Shown piece by piece: positions 54,530 through 64,000 of a DNA stretch of 64,000 nt. The notes beneath the pieces are model-generated. The model worked only from the letters and a program-made list of their open reading frames with translations. It did not search any database and was not told where the DNA came from. Made by a program: the position numbers and the translations under genes. The first letter of the stretch is position 1. Every line of letters begins with the position of its first letter. This stretch comes from Drechmeria coniospora (lineage: Eukaryota; Ascomycota; Sordariomycetes; Hypocreales; Ophiocordycipitaceae). The DNA lies in contig NC_054390.1 in the NCBI RefSeq assembly GCF_001625195.1, forward strand, positions 8,281,222-8,345,221, given 5' to 3'.

Positions 54530-56262
54530 ATGGAGGTCGACACGATCGACAGGTCGGCGACAAAGTTGGGAGACAACGGCGCCATCGTCGTGGAAAAGCC
54601 CCGGATGGATCTGGTCTCCCGAAGCGAGAAAGCGAAGCTGCGGAGGATGAGGGAGGCAAACGAGGTCTATGGCCGGGGCAAGAAGATCAACACGAAGCAA
54701 ATCAAGGACAAGAAGCTGCGCACCAACTTGAAGCGTCTGGAGAGCAAATACCAGGATGCTACGGTCAAGGCCAAGGATGCCGAGCTCCTGCTCGAAAACA
54801 CCAGCGGCTTCCTCGAAGCCGAGGGGGAACTCGAGCGGACGTACAAGGTCCGGCAAGACGACATCACCTCCAGCGTCGCCGTCGAGACGGCACAGAAGCG
54901 CTTCGATCTGAACCTCGACCAGCTGGGACCCTACATCTGTGACTACACGAGAAATGGCCGGGAACTGCTTCTGGCCGGCCGGAAGGGCCATGTGGCGACG
55001 ATGGATTGGCGGGAGGGCAAGCTCGGGTGCGAAGTCCAGCTGCACGAAACGATCCGGGATGCCAAGTGGCTGCACAATAACCAGTACTTTGCCGTGGCGC
55101 AGAAAAAGTACGTCTACATCTACGACCGCGACGGCGTCGAGCTGCACTGCATGAAGAAGCTCATGGACGTGTCCCACATGGAGTTTCTCCCCTACCACTT
55201 CCTCCTCGCGACGATTGTGAGTGAATGAACCGTCCAGGCAGCAGGATCGATCCCCCCTCCCGACACGAGACGCTGACGTGACGCGCGCAGGGGACGGTGG
55301 GAATTCTCAAGTACCAAGACACCTCCACCGGTCAGCTGGTGGCCGAGATGGGCACCCGACTCGGCCAACCCGTCTCCATGGCGCAGAACCCGTACAACGC
55401 CATCCTTCACGTCGGACACCAGAACGGCACCGTCACCCTTTGGTCGCCCAACTCGCAGGAGCCGCTGGTGAAGCTGCTGGCGCACCGCGGCCCGGTCCGG
55501 TCGCTGTCGGTCGACCGAGAGGGGCGGTACATGGTTTCCACCGGGCAGGACCTGAAGATGGCCGTGTGGGACATTCGCATGTTTCGCGAGGTCAGCAACT
55601 ACTACACGCGGCAGCCGGCCTCGTCGGTCGCCATCTCCGACACGGGCCTGACGGCGGTCGGGTGGGGAACGCAGACGACGATTTGGAAGGGGCTCTTCGA
55701 CAAGAATGCGCCGGCGCAGCTCCAGGTCCAGAGCCCCTACATGGCGTGGGGCGGCGAGGGCAAGCGGATAGAGCGGGTGAGGTGGTGCCCGTACGAAGAC
55801 ATTCTCGGCGTCGGCCACCACCAGGGCTTCTCCTCCCTCGTCGTGCCGGGAGCGGGCGAGGCCAACTTTGACGCGCTCGAGGTCAACCCGTTCGAGACGA
55901 CGAAGCAGCGGCAGGAGGCCGAGGTCAAGGGCCTGCTGAACAAGCTGAAGCCCGAGATGATCGCCCTCGACCCCAACTTCGTCGGCAACCTCGACCTGCG
56001 GTCGGACGCGCAGCGGAAGGCGGAGAGGGACCTCGACGCGCCGGCGACGACGGTCGCCGACGAGATCCGGAACCGGGCCCGGGGCAAGAACGGCGCGCTC
56101 AAGAAGTACCTGAGGAAGCAGAGGAAGAAGAACGTCATCGACGAGAAGCGGCTGCGGGTGGACGAGCTGTGGAAGCAGCAGCAGGAGAAGAACGGCAAGA
56201 GGCGCAAGGAGGCCGAGGCGGATCTGGGGCCGGCGCTGTCGCGGTTTGCTAGGAGAGAATAG
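54530..56262 (+). CDS. UTP7: U3 snoRNP/SSU-processome WD40 protein Utp7
   Basis: Two exons (54530-55216 and 55291-56262) join in frame over a 74-nt intron, giving 552 residues. The N-terminus is a charged helical region (KAKLRRMREANEVYGRGKK, then KINTKQIKDKKLRTNLKRL). WD40 units are visible at TRNGRELLLAGRKGHVATMD, AILHVGHQNGTVTLWSPNS, HRGPVRSLSVDREGRYMVST, GQDLKMAVWDIR and AVGWGTQTTIWKG. The C-terminus holds the BING4CT-type block (EDILGVGHHQGFSSLVVPGA, then NPFETTKQRQEAEV) and a long basic tail. Utp7 is required for early 18S rRNA processing in the nucleolus. The divergent neighbour TSR1 acts in the same pathway. Confidence 0.96.
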
Positions 56263-56577
56263 CGGCAGCGCCGGCGACGAGGGCGAATGGAGGAAGTGGC
56301 GACGTAGTATTCGTGAAAATAATACCCCGGGATCGGCGTCGCTCACGAGCAGTAGTCGGCTGCACATGATGACCCTCGTCCGCTCGGCGCAATCACCTAC
56401 ACGTACATGGGCGCCGGACCATGGCGACACCCGCCCGTCCCACGGCTCTAGGTCGGTAGGCCGATTCGCCATCCATGACGGCCCGCCCGCGGCTCACCAC
56501 GGATACCACGCCGTGCCCCCCGTCCCCCCCCCTCGGGCGCCCCCACGAGGTGGGCGCGCCGAGGTCCCACCTGCGCA
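56263..56577. other. Convergent 3' region of UTP7 and PTH2
   Basis: Only 315 bp separate the two stop codons, so their 3' UTRs probably overlap. No gene is seen. Confidence 0.5.
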
Positions 56578-57313
56578 TTACAGCAGTTTCAGATGCCCCG
56601 TGACCTGGTCGACGAGACTCTTGGGCGCCGGCCCGACGCCCAAGACGGTGACGCTGCCGGCCTCGATCTGGGTGCGGCCGGCGTCCTGGATGACCTCGGC
56701 GGCGATGCCCAGGGCGCGGGCCTTGCCTATCAGCCCCACCAGCTCCTCTTGACTCTTCACTTGGACGGCGATCTTGGCCTGGCCGAGCTTCTCCCACCGG
56801 GCGAGCACCTTTCGCTGCGGCGAGTCGGGGGCGGCGCGGGCGAGCGCCTTGTAGCAGGCGAGGGTCGCGTGGGAGCACTGCGCGGCGATCTTGCCTGTCG
56901 GCCGCTGTCAGCCGTCTCGTCTCATCGCCCAGATCCTCCTCGACGGGGCGTCGTTTCATGGCGGCGAGCGTACCTTTTGTCATGCCGAGGTCGGTGCGGA
57001 CGACCAAGACGAGCTTGCACTCTTCTCCGCTGTACTCGAGCGGCTTGCTGCTGACCCGCAGGCCTTGCTTGCGATCGGCCTGCTCGCCGTTGGCCCAGTT
57101 CGGGGCGTGGTCGAGGAGCGAATCATGCTCGTCGACGTCGCTCTCGTCGCTCTCGACCGGGTCGAGCTGGTTATGCTCGCGTTGATCGGAGAGGGCCGGG
57201 GAGATGAGGTAGCCCCGTGTGGTGAAGACGCCGAAGAGCCAGCCGCTGACAAAGGTCGTCAGCGCCGTCGTGAGGATGGTGCCTGTGAGGGTGCCCTGGT
57301 CGACGGGGGACAT
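56578..57313 (-). CDS. PTH2: Peptidyl-tRNA hydrolase 2
   Basis: Two exons (57313-56974 and 56894-56578) join in frame over a 79-nt intron, giving 218 residues. The archaeal/eukaryotic Pth2 core is clear: CKLVLVVRTDLGMTKGKIAAQCSHA, with the conserved Lys, Gln, Cys and His of the active-site region, then TLACYKALARAAPDS and the C-terminal VTVLGVGPAPKSLVDQVTGH. It releases tRNA from stalled peptidyl-tRNA. A hydrophobic N-terminal segment (ILTTALTTFVSGWLFGVFTT) could anchor it to the outer mitochondrial membrane, as in other eukaryotic Pth2 proteins. A linker rich in Asp and Glu follows. The start MSPVDQGTL was chosen because it precedes the anchor; an upstream extension in frame (GC-rich, Pro/Ser-rich) is less likely. 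Confidence 0.94.
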
Positions 57314-58212
57314 GGCGGGCGACGGAGGCTCCTCCTTCTCGGTCGAGGCGACACGGGCGAATGAACGAAGAGGGGAGCGGCAGAATTGGAAATGGTTGAT
57401 TCTCGCCGGGAATGGGTCGTGGATGATGGTTGTGGTGGTGCCAGGTGACGGGTCGCGGAGAAGAGGCGAGATGGTGACGTGCAAGCTGGTTGGATCGAGC
57501 GAGAGAATGAAGTTGAGAATATTAACTTTTAGTATTAATTACGTGACCGGCCGAGTACGAAGTTCAGCTCATGCGAGGAATAAATAATTATTAGTGCAAA
57601 TAGTATAATCAGGTACTTGCACACTCACCCAACGGTCAACGCTGAATACGTAATACCGAGCCACCAGCGTTAACCTCTTCTCTGTACTTGGTACTTTCCA
57701 AAGACTTTCTCGGTATTACGTAGCTACAGTACAGTACAAGTAAGTACTCCGTACTCGGTATCACTACTTACTACTTACCGTACTGTAGTTGTTCTCCGTA
57801 CAAAGTATTAGGTGCCTACTGTACTCAAGTAGATACTTGAGCCTACAGTAGCCGAACGTACTGTACACGGACTCCGTCCTCCATAGGCACTTGCAAGTAC
57901 AAGTTCTTACAGTACTGTGCAGGTGTAGAAGTACTTGTACAACTTCAGCACTGTAAGTACTGCACGTACTCCGTACTGTATGTACTGTTCAACAAAGTAC
58001 CAAGCACATGTGCGAGTTCCATTCCCTGTACTTGTGCTCCGTGCTTGTTCTCCGTACTTGTACTGGACTTGTACTTGTACTTGTTGTGTGCTGGCCCACT
58101 GTTAGCCGCTCCCGAGTTCCTCCTCCACCAACCCATCACTTCTCCCCATCCTTGAATCCTGAGTTCATCATCGTTTCTGCATTTGTTCATCTCTCATTCC
58201 TCTGGCCCCAGC
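57314..58212. promoter_or_regulatory. Divergent upstream region of PTH2 and NRK1, GTAC-rich
   Basis: The 899-bp gap between divergent start codons holds both promoters. The middle (57590-58090) is one of the densest GTAC-word blocks, with many TACTCCGTAC and ACTTGTACTTG units. The 5' UTR of NRK1 is CT-rich. No gene is seen. Confidence 0.5.
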
Positions 58213-59108
58213 ATGTCCTCCGGACGTCAGGCCATCGTCATCGCCATATCCGGCTGCTCCTCCAGCGGCAAGACGACCCTCGCCCGCCTGCTGCGAGACA
58301 TCTTCCCCAACACCTTCATCCTCCACCAAGACGACTTTTACAAAGCAGAAACAGAGTGCGAGAAACTCCCCTTCGAGATTGCTCCTTGACGCGGCTGTCA
58401 TCCTGACGCTGTAGACTTCCATCCAAGAATGGCATGATTGACTGGGACTGCGCCGAGGCAATCGATGTGCCCGGCATGGCGGGTGCTCTCTCCTACATTC
58501 GCCAGCATGCCACCTTTCCCGTGCGTCCCCGCTCCCTCCAACCATGCTCTCCGAGGACACGCTGCGTATCCTCCAACGCTAACCGGAGCTTCTTGTAGCC
58601 CGCCCTCGATTCCAAGGAGGACCAAAACTCGGTCGGGAAATGCCCCGTCCCGGCCGCCACCATCGTCGCCCTCAAGTCCAAGGTCTCGGCTTCGCTGCCT
58701 CCAACGCATCCGCTTCATACCCCCTCCCTACGCCTCTGCCTCCTCGATGGTTTCCTCCTCTACGGTCCTTCCATGTCCGTCTTGCAGCCTAGTCTTGACC
58801 TCAAGATCTTCCTCCGTGCATCCTACGCAAGGGCCAAGGCTCGTCGTGAGGCCCGGGACGGGTACGTCACCCTCGAGGGCTTCTGGACCGACCCCCCGGG
58901 CTACGTCGACAAAATCGTATGGCCAAACTACGTGGAGGAGCATGCGTGGATGTTCGAGGGTGGCGATGTGGAGAGAGCCTTTAAAGTGGACGTTTTGGAC
59001 AGGGAGCGCATCAAGGTGTTCCCCGATGCGCCCGTCGATGCCGCCATGGACCAGATGCTGAGCTGGATGGTCGATGTGATCCTTGAAGAGGTGCAAAAGC
59101 ATGCATAG
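58213..59108 (+). CDS. NRK1: Nicotinamide riboside kinase
   Basis: Three exons (58213-58355, 58415-58520, 58599-59108) join in frame to 252 residues; introns are 59 and 78 nt. The P-loop is SGCSSSGKTTLARLL (about 13-27), followed by FILHQDDFYK, the substrate-binding Asp region, and, across the first splice, NGMIDWDCAEAID, typical of NRK proteins. The lid and base-binding parts are LDGFLLYGPS, YVTLEGFWTDPPGYVDKIVW. NRK phosphorylates nicotinamide riboside (and uridine-like ribosides) to NMN in the NAD salvage pathway. Exon 3 has a Ser/Pro-rich stretch (VSASLPPTHPLHTPSL) not typical of the family. The gene converges on DCL2 with 197 bp between stops. Confidence 0.92.
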
Positions 59109-59305
59109 ATCGTGGCAAATTCATGCCCTGCACACCTCCATGTCCATCGCTTCATATTCCGGCACCGACGAGCATCGATGCTCGCATTGCAATGCTATCC
59201 TGTACTGCTGACGCCGCCCCAGGCAATCCTCCATCCGCGACGCATGAGGCATTACACTAGGCTGTTCATCAAGCATCAAATGCCATCCAAAACCGAGCTT
59301 CGGCA
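59109..59305. other. Convergent 3' region of NRK1 and DCL2
   Basis: Only 197 bp separate the stop codons of these convergent genes, so their 3' UTRs are likely to overlap and could form sense-antisense RNA. Confidence 0.5.
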
Positions 59306-62300
59306 TCAGAAAACGCCCTTCTCCTTCATCAACCGCTTCAAGGCCTCCTCTGCTGCCTTCGTCGTTGCTTCCAACAAGCTCAAGCCATCGTCCACGGCGA
59401 CGACGCTGTTCCCTACCTGCACCCTGCAGGTATAGGTCTTCTTGCCGTTGGGGTCCTCTTTCAGGTCCATGTCGTACGTCACCGTTTGTGTCCCGGCCCA
59501 CAGTCCTATCGATTCCTTGGGATGCCGAACCTCAACCTTGTCGCGGACGATACGTTCGAGGTACGACAAGATTCCAAACCGACACACCACCGCCTCGCAT
59601 TCGTCTTGCGACCCCGAGTCGATCCATACAGCGCCAAGCATTGATTCAAACAAGTCTGAGTAAAATTTCTTTGACCGCAGACGAGCCAGGGACGCCCACG
59701 GATAGTGCGCCCCCTGCTCCATGGCGACCTGTATGTCCCCTCGCAACTCCTCAAATCGCCGTGCCGTTTCGTCTTGTTCGAGACCGATGGCGGGAGAAGC
59801 GTGACGCATAAAATTCCAAAGAGACAACCTAGTCTCCGTCCCAACTACCGTCCCATCGTTCGCGACAACGTCGTCGCTTTGGCCCATATCGTGGTTCATG
59901 ACGAGAAATGCGAGGAAATCTCCGTTCACCATCGCCGTCTTGATCAGGTGCATCTGGAAATTCGGTATAGGCGGCTTGACGGCAAATAGTTTCGTGACAA
60001 TGATGTTGTCGAGAACTGCGTCACCGAGAAACTCGAGTCGTTCATACGACCGCTGGCGTGAACCCAACACATGAGACGCGTGCGTCATAGCCTCGAAAAG
60101 CAGCGATTTCTTTCTGAATGAATACCCGAGCAGTGTCTCGACCGGCTCTAGAATTGACGGCAGCAAATCGCCATCTCGAGCCATGTTGAATAAGATATCT
60201 CGACTTTTCTCTACGTTGCGCCAGTGGCACTCTGGGATAAATGTAGATATGCACCTTATGGCCTTGGGAATGCCTCCATCTGCGTATGACGCACCGATCA
60301 AGGCTTCAACCACGTCGGCCAGTGTCTTGGTTGATAGTTTAGCCCCATTCGGTGACCTGCTGCTCTGTTGCAGGCTGTCTTCAAGGTACAACGGTCGCCA
60401 CTTGTCGCCGGTGAAGGATCGAGTGAGGATGAATTTCGAGAGCCCAACATCTAGCGCTGCCCGGCAAAGTCTAGAATTGGCCACAATGCGGTCTCGAAAG
60501 CGCGAGAGATACCCTTCGGGCCAGTTCAGGTCTATGTTCTGGGTCAGCCACCAAAGTCGCCGTCCTGGCCGATTACGACTTACGATCCGACGTCGCTTGA
60601 ACCGTAGCGCAGTACTTGAGAATCGAGTCGCCCAAAAACTCTAACCTTTCGTAGTCGAGGGGCTCGCGGGCGCTGCGGGCGCTGATGGCCTCCCTGACCA
60701 GCATTAGGTCTGTGATGCCAACACGTTGCAGCAACGTTGTTGAGAGTTGCTGAGCAGTGAGTGTGACACCGAGTTCATGGATGATGCAAGGAATCATCAT
60801 CCCGAACTGAGCGTATTTGGCCGGAATCATGTCCACTGTTACGCTTTGTTGCGGAAGAAAAAAGGGGTACCGTCTACTTTCAGCTGTCGTTTTCCGAGTG
60901 TCCGTTTTCGGATCGCCAAGTAATGGGTGAAGGAAATCGGAGCGTTTTGTCAATTTGGCAAGGACCAAGTAAGGAACATCCTCCCGTAGCAGCTCGAATT
61001 CACTGAAAGGGTGCCGAACGTGTTCAGTTGGCGGTCTCGTAGGAAGTGTGCCTCGGAACAGATAAGGAGTTCCAAACCTGTCTCGAAGCAGATACTGCCC
61101 GAGCTTCAAGCCGTCATTGCTTGGGTCCAATTGGACGGACCCAATCTGGTGCCTAGAAATATCTAATCCCTTGGCCGTCATCCTAAGCACATGAGTTTTG
61201 TCCTCAACTAGCCACCGATGGGCGAATGAAAGGGCGAGCAATGTTGATGTGTGATCGGGCAGCATGTGAGCTTGATCCTCAGTAACATGGCTCATCGACC
61301 CAAACTGAACTCGGCAGGTCTTTCCTTGGGCCAGAAACAACTCAATGGGTCTAATAGAGTCCAGTTGAATGGGGAGGAGTACCTCGTAATCGGTTCGTTC
61401 GCCGTTTTCGTCGTAGTAGCTCAACGGGTAGAGAAAATTGTCGTTTGACAGCTGCCACTCTCTCGCGACCAGATGCCATGGATTTAATGGGGGCTCAATG
61501 TCGACCTCGGCGTCTCTGGCCTCCACGCCAGGGATGTCGTCAAACTTGAAAGGCAACAAGTTGTCGTCTACCAATCCAGCGTGATACAGAGCGACGTAGG
61601 CTTTAAATGCGACTTCCTTGGTTGCGCTCCTCTCCGAGAGCCATGCGAATTCGCCATGAAACTCCCGCAGCTCCTCCGGAATCGAGGGCGGTAGCAGCAC
61701 TTTGGCCCTCAAGCGGGGTTGAAGCCCATCCAAGTCCTTGTGAAGAATATAATCCGGCCGGCCGTCGATAAATTCGCCTGGTGCCAGAACTTGGCAGAAG
61801 TGTTCCAAGTGCTGCTTCGCATTATCAAAATCAAGCCTCGCTCCTGTGGAGGCCACTTGGAAATGGACAGGGCTCGTGAAGTCGGAGTCTTCTGATAATT
61901 CCAGCTTGCGCACTGCCCTATCCTCCTCCTCAAACACCTGTCTCATTTCTCTCTCGAGCATCTCCCACGTTTTGGTCATGGAAGAGTTCTCTGCGAACAT
62001 GATCAGCCTTGAGTCGGTCTTCCGGGCCCTGCCACGCCTCTGGACGAACGCCTTCGGGGTTGCAGGAGTGTCGAAGCACAAGACCAAGTTACAGGCTGGA
62101 ACATCGATCCCCTCCTCCAGAACAGCCGTTGCCACCAACAGGTTGATCTTCCCGGAGCGGAAATTTTGCAGCGTCATCTGATCTTGACCATTCTTGCCTA
62201 TCAAGTCGTACATGGAATTTCGCCGGCTTCCGTAGTTCGAGGCGCCGACGACGCATCCGATTTGGTATTTCTTCACAATCTCCGGGTATAACATGAGAAG

Positions 62301-63871
62301 CTCGCAGAGAACTACAACCACGGCTCGTTCTCGAACAAAGACTATTCCGACAACCGGGTCGGGAACGGCAAGCAGCTCTAGGAGCAGAATGGAGACCTTG
62401 TTTGAAACATACGGTTCCTTTGGTGGATGACAGATAGGGCGCTGGGGGACCACCTTTCGAAGAACATTAGCCACGTATCGCTTTTCATCGCTTGCCCAAT
62501 CGTCTAAGAAGTCATTTGATTTCTCCAAATGATCGAGGAATGTGGTGATGGAAGTCCAGAGATAAAAGTCAGCGGCCCAGGGGCCAAGCTGGCGGCCGAC
62601 CTCCGAAGCACGACTAAGCAAGTTTTTCATTTGAAGCCGCGAATAGGTTTCACCCTTTTCAATGGCTTTGAGGAGGGATCTGCGGTTTTTGTCCGTGAGA
62701 TCGGTCTTGAGCTTCAGGATGTATGGGTCCTCATGGATGTCAAGGTTGCGATATACATTCCGAAGGGCGAGCAAGGACGGGGTGTCGTGTGGTTCAAGTT
62801 GAGGTGTGAAAGATGCATGGTGTACTTGGGGCCTATTGACGCATTTGAGGAGCTCTTCCCGATGCAAAGTTGGCGTGATACACCTGGCATCGAGGATGCA
62901 TTCAAGCCTCTCGATGGTTTCGGCCTTGAATCTCATGGTCGGGGTTGCTGTGAGGCCGAGGATCGAAGGCACGGGCTGGCCTTGGCTCTTGTGTCGGTGG
63001 TAGAAGTCTTTCATGACCTTGCTTCCCGGGTGTTTGTTGATGCAGTTGTGGACTGTGAGGCTGTAAGTGAAGTGATCCTTGGAGTCGAACATGGCGGCCA
63101 ACCTTCGTCAAAGACGACGAGAGCTAAGCGGTCGATGCTAAAGAAGGCATGTGAAAGCGCATCGAACAAGACCTGGTAGGTCGAGACGACAATACGAACA
63201 TCGTCCAACACAAGGTCCCAGGTGCGAGCATTCCAGGTGTGAACATTGTTATTGCCAGTAATCAGCTTCATGTTGACGGAAGCAATCTGAAAGCGGATGA
63301 CGTCAAACTGTTGAGCACAGAGCGAAACTGTCGGGGCGAGGAACCATATCATCTTTCGTTGCCATGAGCGATGAGCAAAGCTCCGTCGTCGGCACCATTG
63401 AACAAAAATACCTTGTCATGGCCACATCTTTCCAACTCGGCCTTGATCCGCAGCACGGCACTGGGACCATTAGTTGAGGCAAAAGCAAGGGACGAGGAAG
63501 ACTAGAGCATACACTTGGGTCTTGCCGCTTCCCGTGTCCATCTTTGTTGGGTTGTTGTCTCATCAGCGACTGGCAATGGTAGCACGGTTTGATGACCAGC
63601 ATACCACAACGATGACATTCTGCTTGAGACTCTGGTCGAGCATCTCCCGCTGATAGGCTCTCGGATTCACGATATCTGATGCAGCCATTTGCGACGATGC
63701 ATGGTCAACATTTGACGCATTTGATGATGCAACATGGGCCGCGGCAGAGACAAACTCTCTGATAATAGGGGACGGAGATATGGCCTCCAGAAACGACTCT
63801 CCCGACAGGCTATCGGATGATCCGGCCTCATCTTCGTCCCAATCGTTGATGGAGGTCGTAATCGAGGGCAT
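59306..63871 (-). CDS. DCL2: Dicer-like protein 2 (RNase III, RNA interference)
   Basis: Six exons (63871-63605, 63541-63513, 63460-63412, 63352-63103, 63052-60584, 60531-59306) join in frame to 1429 residues, a normal length for fungal DCL2. The helicase part has Walker A MDTGSGKTQ (90-98, the small exon 2), a DEVH motif in VVFDEVHN (197-200) restored by splicing, LGLTATPT, and the C-terminal helicase block EGIDVPACNLVLCFDTPA then FVQRRGRARK. A dimerisation domain follows. RNase IIIa has YERLEFLGDSILKY (about 998) and DVVEALIGASYADGG (about 1094). RNase IIIb has YERLEFLGDAVLDN (about 1184) and DLFESMLGAVWID (about 1314). The C-terminal 65 residues resemble a dsRNA-binding fold. DCL2 makes siRNAs in RNA silencing and antiviral defence. 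A second in-frame Met lies 15 codons upstream. Confidence 0.94.
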
Positions 63872-64000
63872 CTTGTGAGCACTGAGCGACGGAGGAATGG
63901 TGTATGGAACGAACAATGCAGGAGCAGATGAAGACTTGGGTCAAAGGTAGAGCGAAGTCGATGGAGCGGCCTATGGCAGACAGCGTCAATATCGGCCAAA
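63872..64000. promoter_or_regulatory. Upstream region of DCL2 at the window edge
   Basis: The last 129 bp lie 5' of the DCL2 start. They are pyrimidine-rich on the minus strand. The promoter probably extends past the window. Confidence 0.4.

Overview
The window is nuclear DNA from a filamentous ascomycete (Pezizomycotina). It is most likely a sordariomycete, and a hypocrealean fungus would fit. The evidence is the many short GT-AG introns (about 50-95 nt, several with CTAAC or CTGAC branch sites), GC-rich third codon positions, and proteins typical of filamentous fungi: an NRC-2 kinase, a Dicer-like 2 protein, a GPI-anchored aspartic protease and a filamentous-type SMP/C2 protein. I assigned 21 protein genes. 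I recognised no rRNA, tRNA, CRISPR array, transposase or secondary-metabolite cluster.

Layout, left to right: SPF1 P5A-ATPase (-, 1110-5225); a long gene-poor stretch with an ~85-bp tandem repeat; a RING-CH membrane E3 ligase (-, 7917-8927); proteasome alpha-2 PRE8 (+, 9547-10648), tail to tail with an RCC1-like protein (-, 10724-11851); a GPI-anchored pepsin-type protease (-, 13352-15002); a 4.6-kb gene desert; a PTAR1-like protein (-, 19592-20599), head to head with GET1 (+, 20900-21779); an inositol-type MFS transporter (+, 24069-25755); an SMP/C2 membrane-contact protein (+, 27126-30857); a zinc-finger/AT-hook protein (+, 31534-32631); a 3.3-kb desert; NRC-2 kinase (+, 35916-38056); mitochondrial SerRS (-, 38793-40313); ARP10 (-, 40704-42492); YEN1/GEN1 resolvase (+, 43248-45740), tail to tail with MGS1/WRNIP1 (-, 46163-47806); mitochondrial ribosomal uL24 (+, 49793-51019); TSR1 (-, 51473-54003), head to head with UTP7 (+, 54530-56262); PTH2 (-, 56578-57313); NRK1 (+, 58213-59108); DCL2 (-, 59306-63871).

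Functions: most genes are housekeeping. Two adjacencies make functional sense. TSR1 and UTP7 both act in small-subunit ribosome assembly and share one upstream region. YEN1 and MGS1 both act in replication and repair of branched DNA and converge. SPF1, GET1 and the SMP/C2 protein all act at the ER membrane but are not clustered.

The most striking non-genic signal is that the gaps between genes are packed with short words built on GTAC (for example TACTCCGTAC and ACTTGTACTTG), including perfect 16-nt palindromes, while exons carry few of them. This looks like a genome-wide dispersed low-complexity family confined to intergenic DNA. I found no convincing new multi-gene system. The unusual items are this GTAC family, several minisatellites, possible PCNA-binding motifs in YEN1 and MGS1, an inserted charged loop in the proteasome alpha-2 subunit, and very small coding exons, one of which carries the Dicer Walker A motif.
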